From Marinoscillum pacificum (lineage in GTDB: Bacteria; Bacteroidota; Bacteroidia; Cytophagales; Cyclobacteriaceae), in NCBI RefSeq assembly GCF_024714495.1, contig NZ_JAMZMJ010000001.1, positions 434,001 through 498,000 on the forward strand: DNA of 64,000 bases. Direction: 5' to 3'. The translations under genes were made by a program, and so were the position numbers. This document shows positions 44,540 to 54,473 of this stretch, one piece after another. The notes beneath the pieces were generated by a model. It was not told the origin of the DNA and did no database searches. It saw only the letters and a program-made list of their open reading frames with translations. Numbering within the stretch: the first letter of the stretch is position 1; every line of letters begins with the position of its first letter.

Positions 44540-47232
44540 TGTATTTTCAGGTTATAACTTACTGATGGAAATACAGTTCCGATAATAGATAGCTGGTATG
44601 GCTGCAGTACCTTCTCTTCATTTTGCTTAAAGAAGATGGTATATGGGTTTTTACGGCCATAAACATTATATACAGAGAACACCCAGGTTCCTTGCCATTT
44701 CTGATTTCGTTTGTGATTTCCTTCTAAAACCAATGCCAGATCCAATCGATGATAATCTGGAATACGGTATTGATTCCTTCCAGAAAAATATGCTACAGAT
44801 TGTCCTTCTATCTGAATGACTGAAAGTGGAATGGTCACAGGTCTACCCGTATGATAGGTGAAGTTCCCTGTAAAAGAGAATCTTCTACTCATGATATAGC
44901 GCCAGTTGAAATTGGCAACGTGCGGTTGATCAAAATTGGAAGGATATTTAGATCCACTATTGATTGTTTCACTATCATAATCTCCTTCAATTTTCCTGAA
45001 TGACCTGGAATAGGTATAATTGGCATCAGCCTCTAATCTGCCAGTATTTTTATTCACTGAAAGTTCAAAGCCATAAGCAAATCCCTTCCCTTGTAACAAA
45101 TCAGTCTCCAGGTGTTCATTGAGAACCAGTTCAGCACCGTCCTTAAAGTCCAACAGATTGGCGATATTTTTATAGAACACTTCTGACGATATACTGTACT
45201 TCTTCCGTTTATCATCCCAGGAATAACCCATGGACAGTTGATCAGCACGCTGTGGCTTAAAATACTTACTGCTTGGCTGCCAAATATCAACTGGTGTTAC
45301 TGCCGTACTATTTGTTATCAGGTGCAAATATTGAAAGACCGTATTATAGCCAATTTTAAAAGAAGACTGTTCATTGACCTTATAGATCAGTGATGCTCTT
45401 GGCTCTAATCCTATGTAAGCCTTCATGGGCTGGAATGAGCCATAAGAAACAGTGTCTGTAATATTGCTTTCATCTCTCGGTGCATCAGCAGCATATTGAT
45501 ACTGAGTGGCCTCACCAAAAGATACAAACAAAGGAATTCTTACTCCATACTCAAGTGTTAATCGATCCGAATATTCGAATCGATCAGCGGCATATAAGGC
45601 ATTCTCAATCGCTACTTGATTATCTAACGAAAAGTTACTCGCGTTACTCTCAGATGTGATAGGTCTTGTCTTACCGGGCTGAATGTTGTACAAATGAAAA
45701 TTCCATCCAAAATTGTATTGATGAATTCCCTGATCATAAATGAAGTCGGCCTTTAATACATTCGTCAGAATATCAAATGACAACTCAGAGGCCGTTCTCG
45801 GATCATCGTTAGTTACATCATAACCATACGCCGAAAATCCTGCTACAAAATCACCTGAAAATGCAGGAGTAAATTGCTTATTGTACTGACCTGAAACCTG
45901 ATAATTGTGCCATTGATACGTGGTGTCTCCGATCAATCGAAAACCATCATTGCTGGCATAGGTGGTTACTGACAATTTGGAGTCATCTGACAATCGTTGA
46001 CTCACTTTTAAGTTGGCATCAAAGAACTGAACCTTACTTTTTCTAAGATCTGCATATTCAGTTCGTATAGAATGAACCAACCAATCTGAATAGGTTGATC
46101 TAAAGGATGCATTAATTGCAGTCTTTCCTCGATCGAGCGGTCCATTGACATTGAAATTACTGGTAATCAAGCCTATTCCACCTTTAAAGTGCCACTGATC
46201 AAAATCACCATCTCTACTCCTAATATCCAATACAGAAGACGCTCTTCCTCCATATCTAGACGGAATCCCTCCTTTGTAAAAATCTACATCTCTTATTCCA
46301 TCAGCATTAAAAGCCGAAAAGAATCCGAAAACATGTGAACTGTTAAACACTGGTATGCCATCATAAAGAATCAGGTTCTGATCCACACTTCCTCCTCGTA
46401 CATTAAATCCAGATGCCGCTTCTCCTACAGTGGTTACTCCAGAAAGCTTTTGAATGGATTTCACTAAATCTGGCTCACCTAAAAAACTAGGAGCTTTCTT
46501 GATATTAGAAACAGAAACAGTGGCCTGACCAATTCTTACTTTGGAAAGCTCCTGAGTGCTCTTGTCAGAAACAACCACTTCGTTGAGCATTATGGATTCC
46601 TTCTCCATTGAGACCGTCACATTGGCATTGTCATAAATATCTAGATTGACAATTGTATTTTCGTACTCAACAAAGCTAAAAGTCAAGACATTAGGCCCTG
46701 AAACAAGATCTATAGAAAATTCACCGCTTTCATTGGTACTGTAACCTTTTGACTCTACTCCAACTTGAATCGTTGCAAATGGGATCGGATCTCCAGTTTT
46801 TAGATCAACTACTTTCCCTGTTAAGATGATTGAACGTGCTTTTCGGGTTTGTTCTGTACCAAACTGATAGCTATCCACACGTTCATTACTTCGAACGGCT
46901 TGCTCTACAAGTTGTTTTCTGAGGATTGCTTGTTTAGGATCTTTTACGAGGACCAGAGTTTGGTCATCCATTAAAAAATAGGAATATTCAGATCCTTCAA
47001 ATGAATCGGCTAAGAGATCATCCAGTATCATACCCTCCCTTACCTGAACACTATAAGCATCAGTCCATTCGGGGAGATAAAAAACACGTCCATCATTTTG
47101 AGCTTGCACCTGTGCTAATACCTCCGTGAGGGAAGTATAATCATTAGGGCTAAGTTCGACATCTAAAATAGATTGTCCTTTAAGATACTGCCATGATAGA
47201 AATACCAGGGGTAGTAAAAACCATCGAGACAT
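44536..47232 (-). CDS. TonB-dependent receptor with N-terminal STN-like domain
   Basis: An 898-residue outer-membrane receptor. It has a signal peptide (MSRWFLLPLVFLSWQYLKGQ), an STN-like domain at about 25-110 (PNDYTSLTEVLAQVQAQNDG), a carboxypeptidase-regulatory-like domain at about 130-215 (GKVVDLKTGDPIPFATIQVG), a plug (GFNVRGGSVDQNLILYDGIPVFNSSH), and a barrel to the C-terminal strand (FPSVSYNLKI). STN domains often contact an anti-sigma factor, but no FecIR-type pair is near. Two DUF4249 lipoproteins and an MG2/plug-like protein follow in the same operon. The plug resembles that of the receptor at 35218. Confidence 0.94.
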   Translation of the reverse strand: MSRWFLLPLVFLSWQYLKGQSILDVELSPNDYTSLTEVLAQVQAQNDGRVFYLPEWTDAYSVQVREGMILDDLLADSFEGSEYSYFLMDDQTLVLVKDPKQAILRKQLVEQAVRSNERVDSYQFGTEQTRKARSIILTGKVVDLKTGDPIPFATIQVGVESKGYSTNESGEFSIDLVSGPNVLTFSFVEYENTIVNLDIYDNANVTVSMEKESIMLNEVVVSDKSTQELSKVRIGQATVSVSNIKKAPSFLGEPDLVKSIQKLSGVTTVGEAASGFNVRGGSVDQNLILYDGIPVFNSSHVFGFFSAFNADGIRDVDFYKGGIPSRYGGRASSVLDIRSRDGDFDQWHFKGGIGLITSNFNVNGPLDRGKTAINASFRSTYSDWLVHSIRTEYADLRKSKVQFFDANLKVSQRLSDDSKLSVTTYASNDGFRLIGDTTYQWHNYQVSGQYNKQFTPAFSGDFVAGFSAYGYDVTNDDPRTASELSFDILTNVLKADFIYDQGIHQYNFGWNFHLYNIQPGKTRPITSESNASNFSLDNQVAIENALYAADRFEYSDRLTLEYGVRIPLFVSFGEATQYQYAADAPRDESNITDTVSYGSFQPMKAYIGLEPRASLIYKVNEQSSFKIGYNTVFQYLHLITNSTAVTPVDIWQPSSKYFKPQRADQLSMGYSWDDKRKKYSISSEVFYKNIANLLDFKDGAELVLNEHLETDLLQGKGFAYGFELSVNKNTGRLEADANYTYSRSFRKIEGDYDSETINSGSKYPSNFDQPHVANFNWRYIMSRRFSFTGNFTYHTGRPVTIPLSVIQIEGQSVAYFSGRNQYRIPDYHRLDLALVLEGNHKRNQKWQGTWVFSVYNVYGRKNPYTIFFKQNEEKVLQPYQLSIIGTVFPSVSYNLKIQ

Positions 47233-47289
47233 GCACCTAATCTAATGCATTTAAAAAAGAATTCCTTACCGATGGTGTAATTTAACGGT

Positions 47290-47682
47290 TTAGTTTCTCC
47301 TTAGATGACTTGTTGCGTCAAGAATTGCTTTTTCTATTTCCAACGCGTCGAAAGGCTTAGTGAAGTACTTTTCAATGAGTTTATCCTCAATAGCCTCCTC
47401 TATCTCTTCGTTATGACCATAGCCGGTCAGGATGTAATAGAAGATGTTTTTATACTTTGCTTTGGCTCTTTTAATAAACTCAACTCCATTCATATCAGGC
47501 ATTCGCATATCACTAATTACTACGATGATTTCGTCATGATGCAGATCCAATTCGTGTAAAGCATCGTTCGGAGATAATGTGGTAATAACTTCAAACTTGC
47601 GATTAAAATTGGCCTTAAATACAAAAAGGTTGTCCTTCTCGTCATCAAGATAAAGTACTGTAATATCTGGGTGCTGGATCAT
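47290..47682 (-). CDS. Single-domain response regulator
   Basis: A 130-residue receiver domain (start MIQHPDITVLYLDDEKDN at 47682; an upstream in-frame start would overlap the kinase gene). The acidic pocket is DDE, the phosphoacceptor is D58 in VVISDMRMPDMNG, the switch Thr is in ILTGYG, and the Lys is in YFTKPF. It follows the PAS kinase gene by 13 bp, so it is almost certainly that kinase's target. There is no DNA-binding domain. Confidence 0.95.
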   Translation of the reverse strand: MIQHPDITVLYLDDEKDNLFVFKANFNRKFEVITTLSPNDALHELDLHHDEIIVVISDMRMPDMNGVEFIKRAKAKYKNIFYYILTGYGHNEEIEEAIEDKLIEKYFTKPFDALEIEKAILDATSHLRRN

Positions 47683-47695
47683 TCTACCTTTAAAT

Positions 47696-50272
47696 CTACA
47701 AATTTGGTAATTCAATCCTAATTTTTGTTCCTTTTTTTACAATAGATGACACTTCAATTTTACCTCTGTGTTCTTCAATAATTGAATAAGTGATAAATAA
47801 ACCAAGCCCTGTGCCCTCTCCTGGCGGTTTTGTTGTGAAAAATGGATCTCCAATTTTTACAAGATTCTCTTGACTAATTCCTGAACCATTATCTTCAATT
47901 ATCAATTCAACCAACGTTCCGACAGGTTTTGCCGAAATTTTGATTTCACCATTTCCATCAATAGACTGCTCAGCATTTGATAATAAATTCAACATAGCCT
48001 GATGAAGTTTACCTTCATTCCCGAACACTATGGCTTCTGAATCTACATCTTTGATTACTCTAATTCGATCTGTTAACTTATTTTGAAGAATCAATAAGCA
48101 GTTATCGATGATAGATGAAATATTACATTTCTCATTCATTGTTCTTGCATCTCTACTGAAATGGCTTAGACTTTTGATGATTCTGGTAACTCTATCTACT
48201 CCACCGTTGATCAGCTCAATGTAGGGCCTCATTTCTTCTTCATCATAGTCCTGAAACTCCTCAATCCTATTGAACAATGCTAGTGCACCATTTTTTACAA
48301 AATTGAGTGGATTATTAATCTCATGAGCTATGCCTGCTGATAATACCCCTAAAGAGGCCATTTTCTCTGCCTGAACAAGTTTATCTTGTGCCATTTGCAA
48401 CTCGACTAATGCAGCTTCCAATTGCTCATTACCTAAGATCAATTCTTCATTTTTTTCCTCTAACTCAACCGTTCGCTCTTTCACCAACTTTTCAAGATCT
48501 TCAGCATACTGCTCGAGCTTCTTTTGAGATGTTTTAAGCTCTGTTATATCCTCTACAAATAGGGAAACGCCGGTAATTTCTCCTTTGTTAAAAATAGGGT
48601 TCAATCCACTGAGTAGATGTATCGTACCATAAGGTGTTGGGTACTCTGTTGTAATTTTCAATTTCTCACCTTTTAAAACGCGATTGTGATATGATTTGTA
48701 TTCATCAATCTTATCTGATGTTATGAAGTCGGCAAGACCCATTCCTTTCTTAAGTTCCACTCCATCTGAAGCCAGTATGTAATTCTTGAAGGAGCTATTA
48801 AATTCAATTAGTTCATTTTCAGTGTTATATAGACCAATAATTGATTGGGTAGATTCGAAAATGGCCTTCAAGTTTGCCTCGCTTTGCTCTAATTTTAATT
48901 GATTATCAATTTTCTTGGTGATATCCAACAAGACCCCTTCCAGAGTAATTAGTTGACCATTTTCATAGATTCCCTGGCCAAACTCTTCAACCCAAACCCA
49001 ACTATCCGTCTTGATATTTTTTAGCCTATAGGTTACATGAAATGATTCCTGCCTCTCCAATGCCCCATCTACAATCTCAAATACTCTGGGAGCATCATCC
49101 GGATGATACAGATCGACAAAGCTTATATTGCCTTTTACAAAATCTTCCTTTTTGTACCCGGTCAACTTCTTCACTTCATCATTTAGATAAAGCATGCTAT
49201 AATTCTCATCATTCAGACATAAATAAATGACTCCCGGCAAATTGTCTGCAATTCCTCTGAAGCGCTCCTCACTCTTTCTGAGTTCTAGTTCTATGTGCTT
49301 GAGATTGGTAATATCCCTTGACGCGGTGGTAAGAGATACCACATTTCCTTTGGAATCTGTAACTATATCAGAATAGGAATCAACCCATATCAATGATCCA
49401 TCCTTTCTAATTGCTCTGTACTGAATATTTTTAGGTCTTTTGCCTTCGAGCAATTCTGTCCATGTGCTTCTGATGATACCTTTATCTTCTGGGTAGCAAA
49501 AGTCATATGGGTGAAGACCTAACATCTCCTCAGGATGATATCCCAGCATTTTTTTCACTGAGGGCGAAACGAGTTTATAATTTCCCTTCAGGTCATGGGT
49601 ACAAATCACCTCGTGTGACTGATCCAAAAAATAACGATAGCGCTGCTCACTTTCTAATAAGGCGGTTTCTGTCTTTCGACGTTCCGTAATATCCTTAGAC
49701 TTAATTAAATAATAAAACGTTTTGCGATCTGGTATACAAGAAACAGTGGTCAAATAACACTTACCTTGAAACTCTGATTCAAACTCCCACAATTGACCAT
49801 TACGGATACTTGGGAGTGCTTTTTGGAATCCCTCAAAAATATTCTGTTCCCATAAGGTCGCAATATTGATACCTTTGATGGAATTGGGGTCTACATTATG
49901 TTCTTCATAACCAGAACCAGATGTATAAATTATATTCAAATCATCATTCGCCAAACTGATTGATCCTTGAGGGTAATTGATAAGCATCAACTCCATCAAA
50001 TTAGTAGAAATAGTATCCTGATTTAATTGAATTGAGCTACCATCACATTCAAACTCGTGATCATCACTGATCAAATAAACACTATTGGGCTTCAGCGAAA
50101 CATCAAACTGAACGAGGAATGTCTCATATCCAAGACTTGTTAACCGTTGATGTATATCTGTTACCAACTTCTTATCCAATTGGCAAATTATCATTGCCGC
50201 TCCACTCAAATCCAATGATTCAAAATCAGGAATTTGGTCCCACAAGGAGGCATTCTTTATTGTAATGTCCAT
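47696..50272 (-). CDS. Soluble multi-PAS sensor histidine kinase
   Basis: An 858-residue kinase with no transmembrane helix. After an N-terminal segment there are about four PAS/PAC units: near 105-200, 210-325 (RYRYFLDQSHEVICTHDLKG, then KKMLGYHPEEMLGL), 335-455 (NLPGVIYLCLNDENY) and 460-580 (ESTQSIIGLYNTENELIEFN). A coiled coil, the H-box AGIAHEINNPLNF and a HATPase ending GEGTGLGLFITYSII follow. It would sense an internal signal such as redox state or a ligand and phosphorylate the receiver encoded next to it. Confidence 0.95.
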   Translation of the reverse strand: MDITIKNASLWDQIPDFESLDLSGAAMIICQLDKKLVTDIHQRLTSLGYETFLVQFDVSLKPNSVYLISDDHEFECDGSSIQLNQDTISTNLMELMLINYPQGSISLANDDLNIIYTSGSGYEEHNVDPNSIKGINIATLWEQNIFEGFQKALPSIRNGQLWEFESEFQGKCYLTTVSCIPDRKTFYYLIKSKDITERRKTETALLESEQRYRYFLDQSHEVICTHDLKGNYKLVSPSVKKMLGYHPEEMLGLHPYDFCYPEDKGIIRSTWTELLEGKRPKNIQYRAIRKDGSLIWVDSYSDIVTDSKGNVVSLTTASRDITNLKHIELELRKSEERFRGIADNLPGVIYLCLNDENYSMLYLNDEVKKLTGYKKEDFVKGNISFVDLYHPDDAPRVFEIVDGALERQESFHVTYRLKNIKTDSWVWVEEFGQGIYENGQLITLEGVLLDITKKIDNQLKLEQSEANLKAIFESTQSIIGLYNTENELIEFNSSFKNYILASDGVELKKGMGLADFITSDKIDEYKSYHNRVLKGEKLKITTEYPTPYGTIHLLSGLNPIFNKGEITGVSLFVEDITELKTSQKKLEQYAEDLEKLVKERTVELEEKNEELILGNEQLEAALVELQMAQDKLVQAEKMASLGVLSAGIAHEINNPLNFVKNGALALFNRIEEFQDYDEEEMRPYIELINGGVDRVTRIIKSLSHFSRDARTMNEKCNISSIIDNCLLILQNKLTDRIRVIKDVDSEAIVFGNEGKLHQAMLNLLSNAEQSIDGNGEIKISAKPVGTLVELIIEDNGSGISQENLVKIGDPFFTTKPPGEGTGLGLFITYSIIEEHRGKIEVSSIVKKGTKIRIELPNL

Positions 50273-50560
50273 ATAACTGCCAAAGAGTTCAGTAGGAAAA
50301 GATAATTCAAACTCATGATAAATTCCCTGAACTCATTATTTCACACTTGATGTATTAATGATGTATTACCTGGTGTACTATTGAAGTAGTCCGTTTTTTC
50401 CAATTAGCCCATTATTAAAATAATTTTAACCTAAATATTATCTTTTTCAAAATATTAAAAAACGATGCCTATGAAATAAACCAAAGTGCAATTATTAAAA
50501 ATTCCACCCACTCAGAATGACATCCCGACCATAATGATTGCGCTTATTTAAACTCCTAAT

Positions 50561-52264
50561 ATGATGAAATATTCTACTATGAAAATTCTGAACAGAGTGA
50601 GTCTGTTCGCACTTCTAATTTTAATAAGTAACCTTTCTTACTCGCAATGGAATCTTGTATGGCAAGATGAGTTCAATGGCAGTCTTAGTAGCGACTGGGT
50701 ATTTGAAACAGGAACCGGAAGCGGAGGTTGGGGCAATAACGAATTGCAATACTACCGTCAGGAAAACGCCAGTATTAATAACGGTCACCTTGTAATCACT
50801 GCCAGACAGGAAAACTTTGGCGGAATGAATTACACTTCTGCCCGATTAAAAACACAAGGACGAAAATCATGGAAATACGGTAAAATAGAAGCACGTATCT
50901 CCATGCCCTCTTTTTCTGGGGTTTGGCCTGCTTTCTGGATGTTAGGTGATAATATCACATCCGTTGGATGGCCCGCTTGTGGTGAAATTGATATCATGGA
51001 ACATATCAATACGGAGCAAGCCGCTCATGGTACTATTCACTGGCAGGATCATAATGGTAACTATGCCAATTATGGAGGTTACACAGGTGTCAATGTAACA
51101 CAATTTCATACTTATTCCATAGAATGGACAGATCAGACCATCCGATGGTTTTTAGATGGAGTTCAATACCATGAAGTAAACATTGCTGGAGGCATTAATG
51201 GCACATCTGAGTTCCATAACAACTTCTTCATTATACTGAACATGGCAATTGGCGGTAATTGGCCAGGTTTTTCCATCAACAATGGCGCTATGCCAGCTGA
51301 GATGCGTATTGACTATGTAAGAGTTTATCAAGCAGGATCCAACCCCAACCCTACTGCTCCAGTTACTTTGTATCAACATTGTAATTATGGAGGATACGCA
51401 GTTGGGCTAAACCCTGGAAGCTATACTGTTAGACAGTTGCAAGCTCTTGGAGTAGCAAATGATGACATCTCTTCTTTGAGAATTCAATCAGGATATCAGG
51501 TAACGATGTACCAGCATGATGGATTTTCGGGCAATAGCATAACCAAATATGGTGATGACGCTTGTCTGGTAGATGATGGGTTCAACGATGATATCAGTTC
51601 CCTTGTCATTTCCACAGGCAACTCATGGTCACAGCAAATCGAGGCGGAAAATTGGGCAGTTATGTCTGGCGTACAAACGGAGGCCTGCTCAGAAGGCGGA
51701 CTCAACGCTGGATGGATTGACGCCAACGACTGGATGGTTTGGGATGTCAATGTTCCTAGCTCTGGACAATACTCCATTCAATATAGAGTAGCCAGTGCTA
51801 GTGGCGGAGGTAATCTGCAGCTTGAAAATGCTGGCGGTAGTCCGGTCTATGGCTCTCTGGGCGTACCAAATACCGGTGGATGGCAAAATTGGACCACTAT
51901 CTCACATAATGTCAACCTGAACGCTGGCCAACAACAAATTGCTGTTAAAGCTCTTTCTGGAGGCTGGAATCTAAACTGGATTAAAATAGTCAGTGGCTCT
52001 GGAGCTCGATTAGAAATGGAATCTACAGAGGACTTCAAACAAGAAAGCATCCAGGTATTTCCAAACCCTTCGACATCCTATCTCAATGTTAAAGGAATTA
52101 CAGATGAAACCAACTATTCGGTGGTAGACCTTGGAGGTCGTGAACTTCTTTCTGGAAAGCTGTCTTCACAGGAATCACAGATTGAGGTAAATTCCTTGAA
52201 GTCAGGAATGTATTTGCTCAGACTGGAAGCGTCCAATCAAACACTCCAATTCATTAAGAAATAA
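50561..52264 (+). CDS. GH16 beta-glucanase with beta/gamma-crystallin, CBM6 and T9SS sorting domain
   Basis: A 567-residue secreted enzyme. It has a signal peptide (ending NLSYSQ) and a GH16 domain at about 30-262 with the catalytic motif GEIDIME (nucleophile E142, D144, acid/base E147) and text of the laminarinase branch (WPAFWMLGDN). A beta/gamma-crystallin-like domain follows at about 270-352 (VTLYQHCNYGGY, NDDISSLRI), then a CBM6 at about 355-480 (IEAENWAVMSGVQ), and a type IX secretion sorting domain (VFPNPS to the C terminus). It should hydrolyse beta-1,3-glucan outside the cell. ATGs at 50561, 50564 and 50579 are possible starts. It precedes a GH64 gene with the same accessory modules. 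Confidence 0.95.
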   Translation: MMKYSTMKILNRVSLFALLILISNLSYSQWNLVWQDEFNGSLSSDWVFETGTGSGGWGNNELQYYRQENASINNGHLVITARQENFGGMNYTSARLKTQGRKSWKYGKIEARISMPSFSGVWPAFWMLGDNITSVGWPACGEIDIMEHINTEQAAHGTIHWQDHNGNYANYGGYTGVNVTQFHTYSIEWTDQTIRWFLDGVQYHEVNIAGGINGTSEFHNNFFIILNMAIGGNWPGFSINNGAMPAEMRIDYVRVYQAGSNPNPTAPVTLYQHCNYGGYAVGLNPGSYTVRQLQALGVANDDISSLRIQSGYQVTMYQHDGFSGNSITKYGDDACLVDDGFNDDISSLVISTGNSWSQQIEAENWAVMSGVQTEACSEGGLNAGWIDANDWMVWDVNVPSSGQYSIQYRVASASGGGNLQLENAGGSPVYGSLGVPNTGGWQNWTTISHNVNLNAGQQQIAVKALSGGWNLNWIKIVSGSGARLEMESTEDFKQESIQVFPNPSTSYLNVKGITDETNYSVVDLGGRELLSGKLSSQESQIEVNSLKSGMYLLRLEASNQTLQFIKK

Positions 52265-52269
52265 CTCAC

Positions 52270-52300
52270 GAGGCACCCATTATAACGGGTGCCTCACTTT
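52270..52300 (+). terminator. Terminator between the two glucanase genes
   Basis: GAGGCACCC (52270-52278) and GGGTGCCTC (52287-52295) form a perfect 9-bp stem around an 8-base loop, followed by ACTTTTACTTTTT. It lies 6 bp after the GH16 stop and ends just before the GH64 gene, so the two genes are either separate units or subject to partial read-through. Confidence 0.88.
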
Positions 52301-52320
52301 TACTTTTTAAAATCAACACT

Positions 52321-54471
52321 ATGAAAATGCAACTCACTATGAGTCGGTGGCAAAAAGCCATCCGACCAGCACTCTATTGCCTAATCATTCTGGCATTCTC
52401 GATGACCAATGCTCAGACATTGCCTTATCAAATCACCAACAATTCAGATTATCCTGACAATGAAGTCTATGTCGCTATTGTAGGAATAACAGGCGGACAT
52501 GTTTGGGTAGACCCAATAACCGGACAAGTCAATCAAATGAGTCAATCAGATAATACGGTCCCCGGACCAGTATACGGTGGAAATATGGGACCAGGAAACA
52601 ATGCCTTGTACGCCAACTGTTTCAGAAAGCTCAGCGATATTCCGAATAACACAGTCAATTTACCACAGATAGCTGGATGCAGAATTTTCTTCGCATTCCA
52701 AAGTCAGTTATACCTTTATTTCTTTGGGTATTCCGGAGCACCTAGTGGGTACTCTGCTCCCAACCTGGAAAATGCTACAGATCCGAACCAGGGAATCAAA
52801 TTTGAGATAGCAGAACTTACCTATAACAATTATGGGCTTTGGATCAATACGACTCGCGTAGATTCATATCAGTACCCAATGGGAATAGAAGTTTGGGGCA
52901 ATGGTTTCTATAAGAAAGTGGGAGAATTGAAAACCCATCAACAAATCCTTAATGAGTGGCAAGCAACTGCACCGGCCGAGTTTCAAGGACTGCTTGACCA
53001 GAGCTCCACAACTATCCACTTCCCTACTAAATCATCTACTTTTCCTCAAAGCCTAATCCAAAACTATATAGATCAGATTTGGTCTAAATACAGTTCTCAA
53101 CAGCTGGTATTTAACTCTGGTGATGCAGGAACCTGGAGAGGAAGTGTGTCAGGCAACAACTTTGTATTCACCAGGGATAGTGATGGCCAGGTTGCAACGA
53201 TTCCTGGTAAACCAACTACAGAGATGGCCATGGAAGCAAGTGGAGTAATGGCTCAGGGAGCTCAATGGGATTTAGTGGTTCAGGCTCAGATAGCCGCAGC
53301 GATCAATAGACATGCTATCAATCTGAATCTTGGATCTGGTGTGATGCAGGACTTCTCCAATGAAGCAAATTACTATCAAACCTGGCCTTACAATTGGTAT
53401 GCAAAGTTCTGGCATCGATCAGACATCTCCTACAACAGTCAAACGTATGCATTCTCGTTTGACGATGTATTTGATCAGTCAGCTACCATACATACTCCTA
53501 GCCCTACCAACATCAATATTACACTTGGAGGATATCCTGGGGGAACATCTGGAGGTCCGGTCACTTTGTATCAGCATTGTAATTATGGTGGATATGCTGT
53601 GTCTTTAGATGAAGGATCCTATACGCTAGGTCAATTGCAGGCACTGGGAATAAGCAATGATGACATTTCTTCTTTGAAAATAGAAAGTGGCTATCAAGTA
53701 ACCATGTATCAGCATGATAACTTCACAGGAAATACCGTAGTAAAAGCTGGTGATGATGCCTGTCTGGTAGATGATGGTTTCAATGATGACATCAGCTCAT
53801 TGGTGGTCAGTACTGCTGGTGGCTGGTCACAGCAAATTGAAGCGGAAGACTGGGCGGTCATGTCAGGCGTACAAACAGAAGCATGCTCGGAAGGTGGACT
53901 AAATGTAGGCTGGATAGATGCCAATGACTGGATTGTTTGGGACGTCAATGTACCAAATGCAGGATCTTATACGGTAGAGTACCGAGTGGCCAGTGCCTCA
54001 GGTGGAGGTAGTATACAGCTAGAAAATGCGGGAGGCAGCCCAGTATATGGATCATTAGGTGTCCCAAATACTGGAGGCTGGCAAAACTGGACTTCCATAT
54101 CTCATACAGTATACCTTTCTGCTGGACAGCAACAAATCGCGATTAAAGCTCTTGCTGGTGGTTGGAATCTTAATTGGATCAAGTTAAGTAGTGCTTCAGG
54201 GGCTCGAATTAGTCCAGAATTAGTTTCGGAATTCTCAATGTCTGATCTAAAGGTTTATCCTAACCCTGTAGAGGATATACTTACTATCGGAGTTTCCGAC
54301 AATCAGGATTTACAGCAAATTGAAATTCTAGACATCTCCGGCAGATCTCTATATCAATTAAAATCTCCGAAATTCAACAAAGTTGATTTGACGTTTCTGG
54401 AGCCTGGACAATACTTCTTAAAAATACAGGTGGATGATCAACTTGAAACAAAAAGAATCATCAAGAAGTAA
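52321..54471 (+). CDS. GH64 beta-1,3-glucanase with beta/gamma-crystallin, CBM6 and T9SS sorting domain
   Basis: A 716-residue secreted protein. It has a signal peptide (ending MTNAQ) and a GH64 domain at about 32-400, a thaumatin-like fold (LPYQITNNSDYPDNEVYVAIVG, FFAFQSQLYLYFFG, FEIAELTYNN, GIEVWGNGFYKKVG). Then come the same beta/gamma-crystallin (410-495) and CBM6 (500-625) modules as in the GH16 enzyme, and a type IX sorting domain (VYPNPV to the C terminus). GH64 enzymes release laminaripentaose from beta-1,3-glucan. With the GH16 enzyme it would degrade laminarin or curdlan-like substrates. The stop is 2 bp from the convergent AlkB-like gene. Confidence 0.93.
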   Translation: MKMQLTMSRWQKAIRPALYCLIILAFSMTNAQTLPYQITNNSDYPDNEVYVAIVGITGGHVWVDPITGQVNQMSQSDNTVPGPVYGGNMGPGNNALYANCFRKLSDIPNNTVNLPQIAGCRIFFAFQSQLYLYFFGYSGAPSGYSAPNLENATDPNQGIKFEIAELTYNNYGLWINTTRVDSYQYPMGIEVWGNGFYKKVGELKTHQQILNEWQATAPAEFQGLLDQSSTTIHFPTKSSTFPQSLIQNYIDQIWSKYSSQQLVFNSGDAGTWRGSVSGNNFVFTRDSDGQVATIPGKPTTEMAMEASGVMAQGAQWDLVVQAQIAAAINRHAINLNLGSGVMQDFSNEANYYQTWPYNWYAKFWHRSDISYNSQTYAFSFDDVFDQSATIHTPSPTNINITLGGYPGGTSGGPVTLYQHCNYGGYAVSLDEGSYTLGQLQALGISNDDISSLKIESGYQVTMYQHDNFTGNTVVKAGDDACLVDDGFNDDISSLVVSTAGGWSQQIEAEDWAVMSGVQTEACSEGGLNVGWIDANDWIVWDVNVPNAGSYTVEYRVASASGGGSIQLENAGGSPVYGSLGVPNTGGWQNWTSISHTVYLSAGQQQIAIKALAGGWNLNWIKLSSASGARISPELVSEFSMSDLKVYPNPVEDILTIGVSDNQDLQQIEILDISGRSLYQLKSPKFNKVDLTFLEPGQYFLKIQVDDQLETKRIIKK

Positions 54472-54473
54472 GC

